Assembly (NCBI GenBank): GCA_964442365.1
Contig: CAYTZA010000005.1
Span: forward strand, 1 to 30,170
Direction of reading: 5' to 3'
Source: CAYTZA01 sp964442365
GTDB taxonomy: Bacteria; Patescibacteriota; Minisyncoccia; Phycocordibacterales; DAORIS01
Length of the DNA stretch: 30,170 bases
Shown one piece after another: positions 30,115-30,170 of this stretch. The notes below the pieces were generated by a model. It saw only the letters and a list, made by a program, of their open reading frames with translations, was not told the DNA's origin and made no database searches. The number at the start of each line of letters is the position of its first letter. Position 1 is the stretch's first letter. The translations under genes were made by a program, and so were the position numbers.

Positions 30115-30170
30115 TGCGCCCAGTAGGAATCGAACCTACGACCCTCTGCTTAAAAGGCAGGTGCTCTACC
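30115..30170 (-). tRNA. tRNA-Lys (UUU), partial
   Basis: The minus strand reads from the D-stem GGTAGAGC through an anticodon loop CTTTTAA (anticodon TTT), variable loop GGGTC, T-arm GTAGG-TTCGATT-CCTAC and acceptor strand TGGGCGC plus discriminator A. The 5' part lies beyond the window. CCA is not encoded (next bases CAA). Confidence 0.92.

Noticed and set aside
1..30170. CRISPR array, insertion sequence or prophage
   Set aside because: No regularly spaced repeats, transposase, integrase or phage structural genes were seen.

Overview
The window looks like chromosomal DNA from a Candidate Phyla Radiation bacterium, most likely Parcubacteria (Patescibacteria). The evidence is the AT-rich sequence, very tight gene packing, reduced versions of core proteins (short YebC, HolA and RNase P protein; PolA without a real proofreading domain), and a type IV secretion-like locus (PrgI-like, TraC-like and VirB4-like genes) in the order I associate with that group. 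TGA is used as a normal stop, so code 11 fits. The lineage call rests on family recognition, not on a tree.

Layout. (1) 1-11759, + strand: a secretion/pilus-like envelope locus. It holds a secreted protein with a discoidin-like domain (5' end cut by the window), a polytopic VirB6/TrbL-like protein, a Pro/Thr-rich linker protein, a PrgI-like protein, a TraC-like N-terminal-domain protein, a VirB4-type ATPase, a TM protein and three envelope proteins. Two 100-N scaffold gaps (2696-2795, 9435-9534) interrupt genes here. (2) 11760-16010: the replication-origin neighbourhood. rpmH-rnpA-yidC run leftward; dnaA, a likely oriC with DnaA boxes, dnaN and a small possible DciA-like gene run rightward. 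(3) 16007-19633: class A PBP, TyrRS and a small acidic protein. (4) 19656-24425, - strand: ruvC, yebC, two small accessory genes, ruvB and a PilB/GspE-type ATPase. A promoter-to-terminator unit lies between ruvB and pilB and looks like an undescribed structured RNA of about 250 nt. (5) 24489-28643: an isolated exported-protein gene, then a tsaE-polA-holA operon with ATGA overlaps. (6) 28644-30170: an isolated M16 peptidase gene and a tRNA-Lys (UUU) cut by the window end.

Two styles of gene organisation are interleaved. Core genes mostly lack Shine-Dalgarno sequences, and many have a -10 box (often TGnTAnnAT) only 6-11 nt before the start codon, which implies leaderless or nearly leaderless mRNAs. 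Four isolated genes (20717-20977, 21101-21376, 24578-25060, 28808-30058) are visibly GC-richer, have a GGAG-type ribosome-binding site and are each followed by a GC hairpin/T-run terminator. Two of them share a leader in which a hairpin runs straight into the Shine-Dalgarno sequence. Three convergent gene pairs have abutting or overlapping stop codons and no room for a terminator. The strongest candidates for new biology are the ncRNA at 22482-22733 and the hairpin-SD accessory cassettes.
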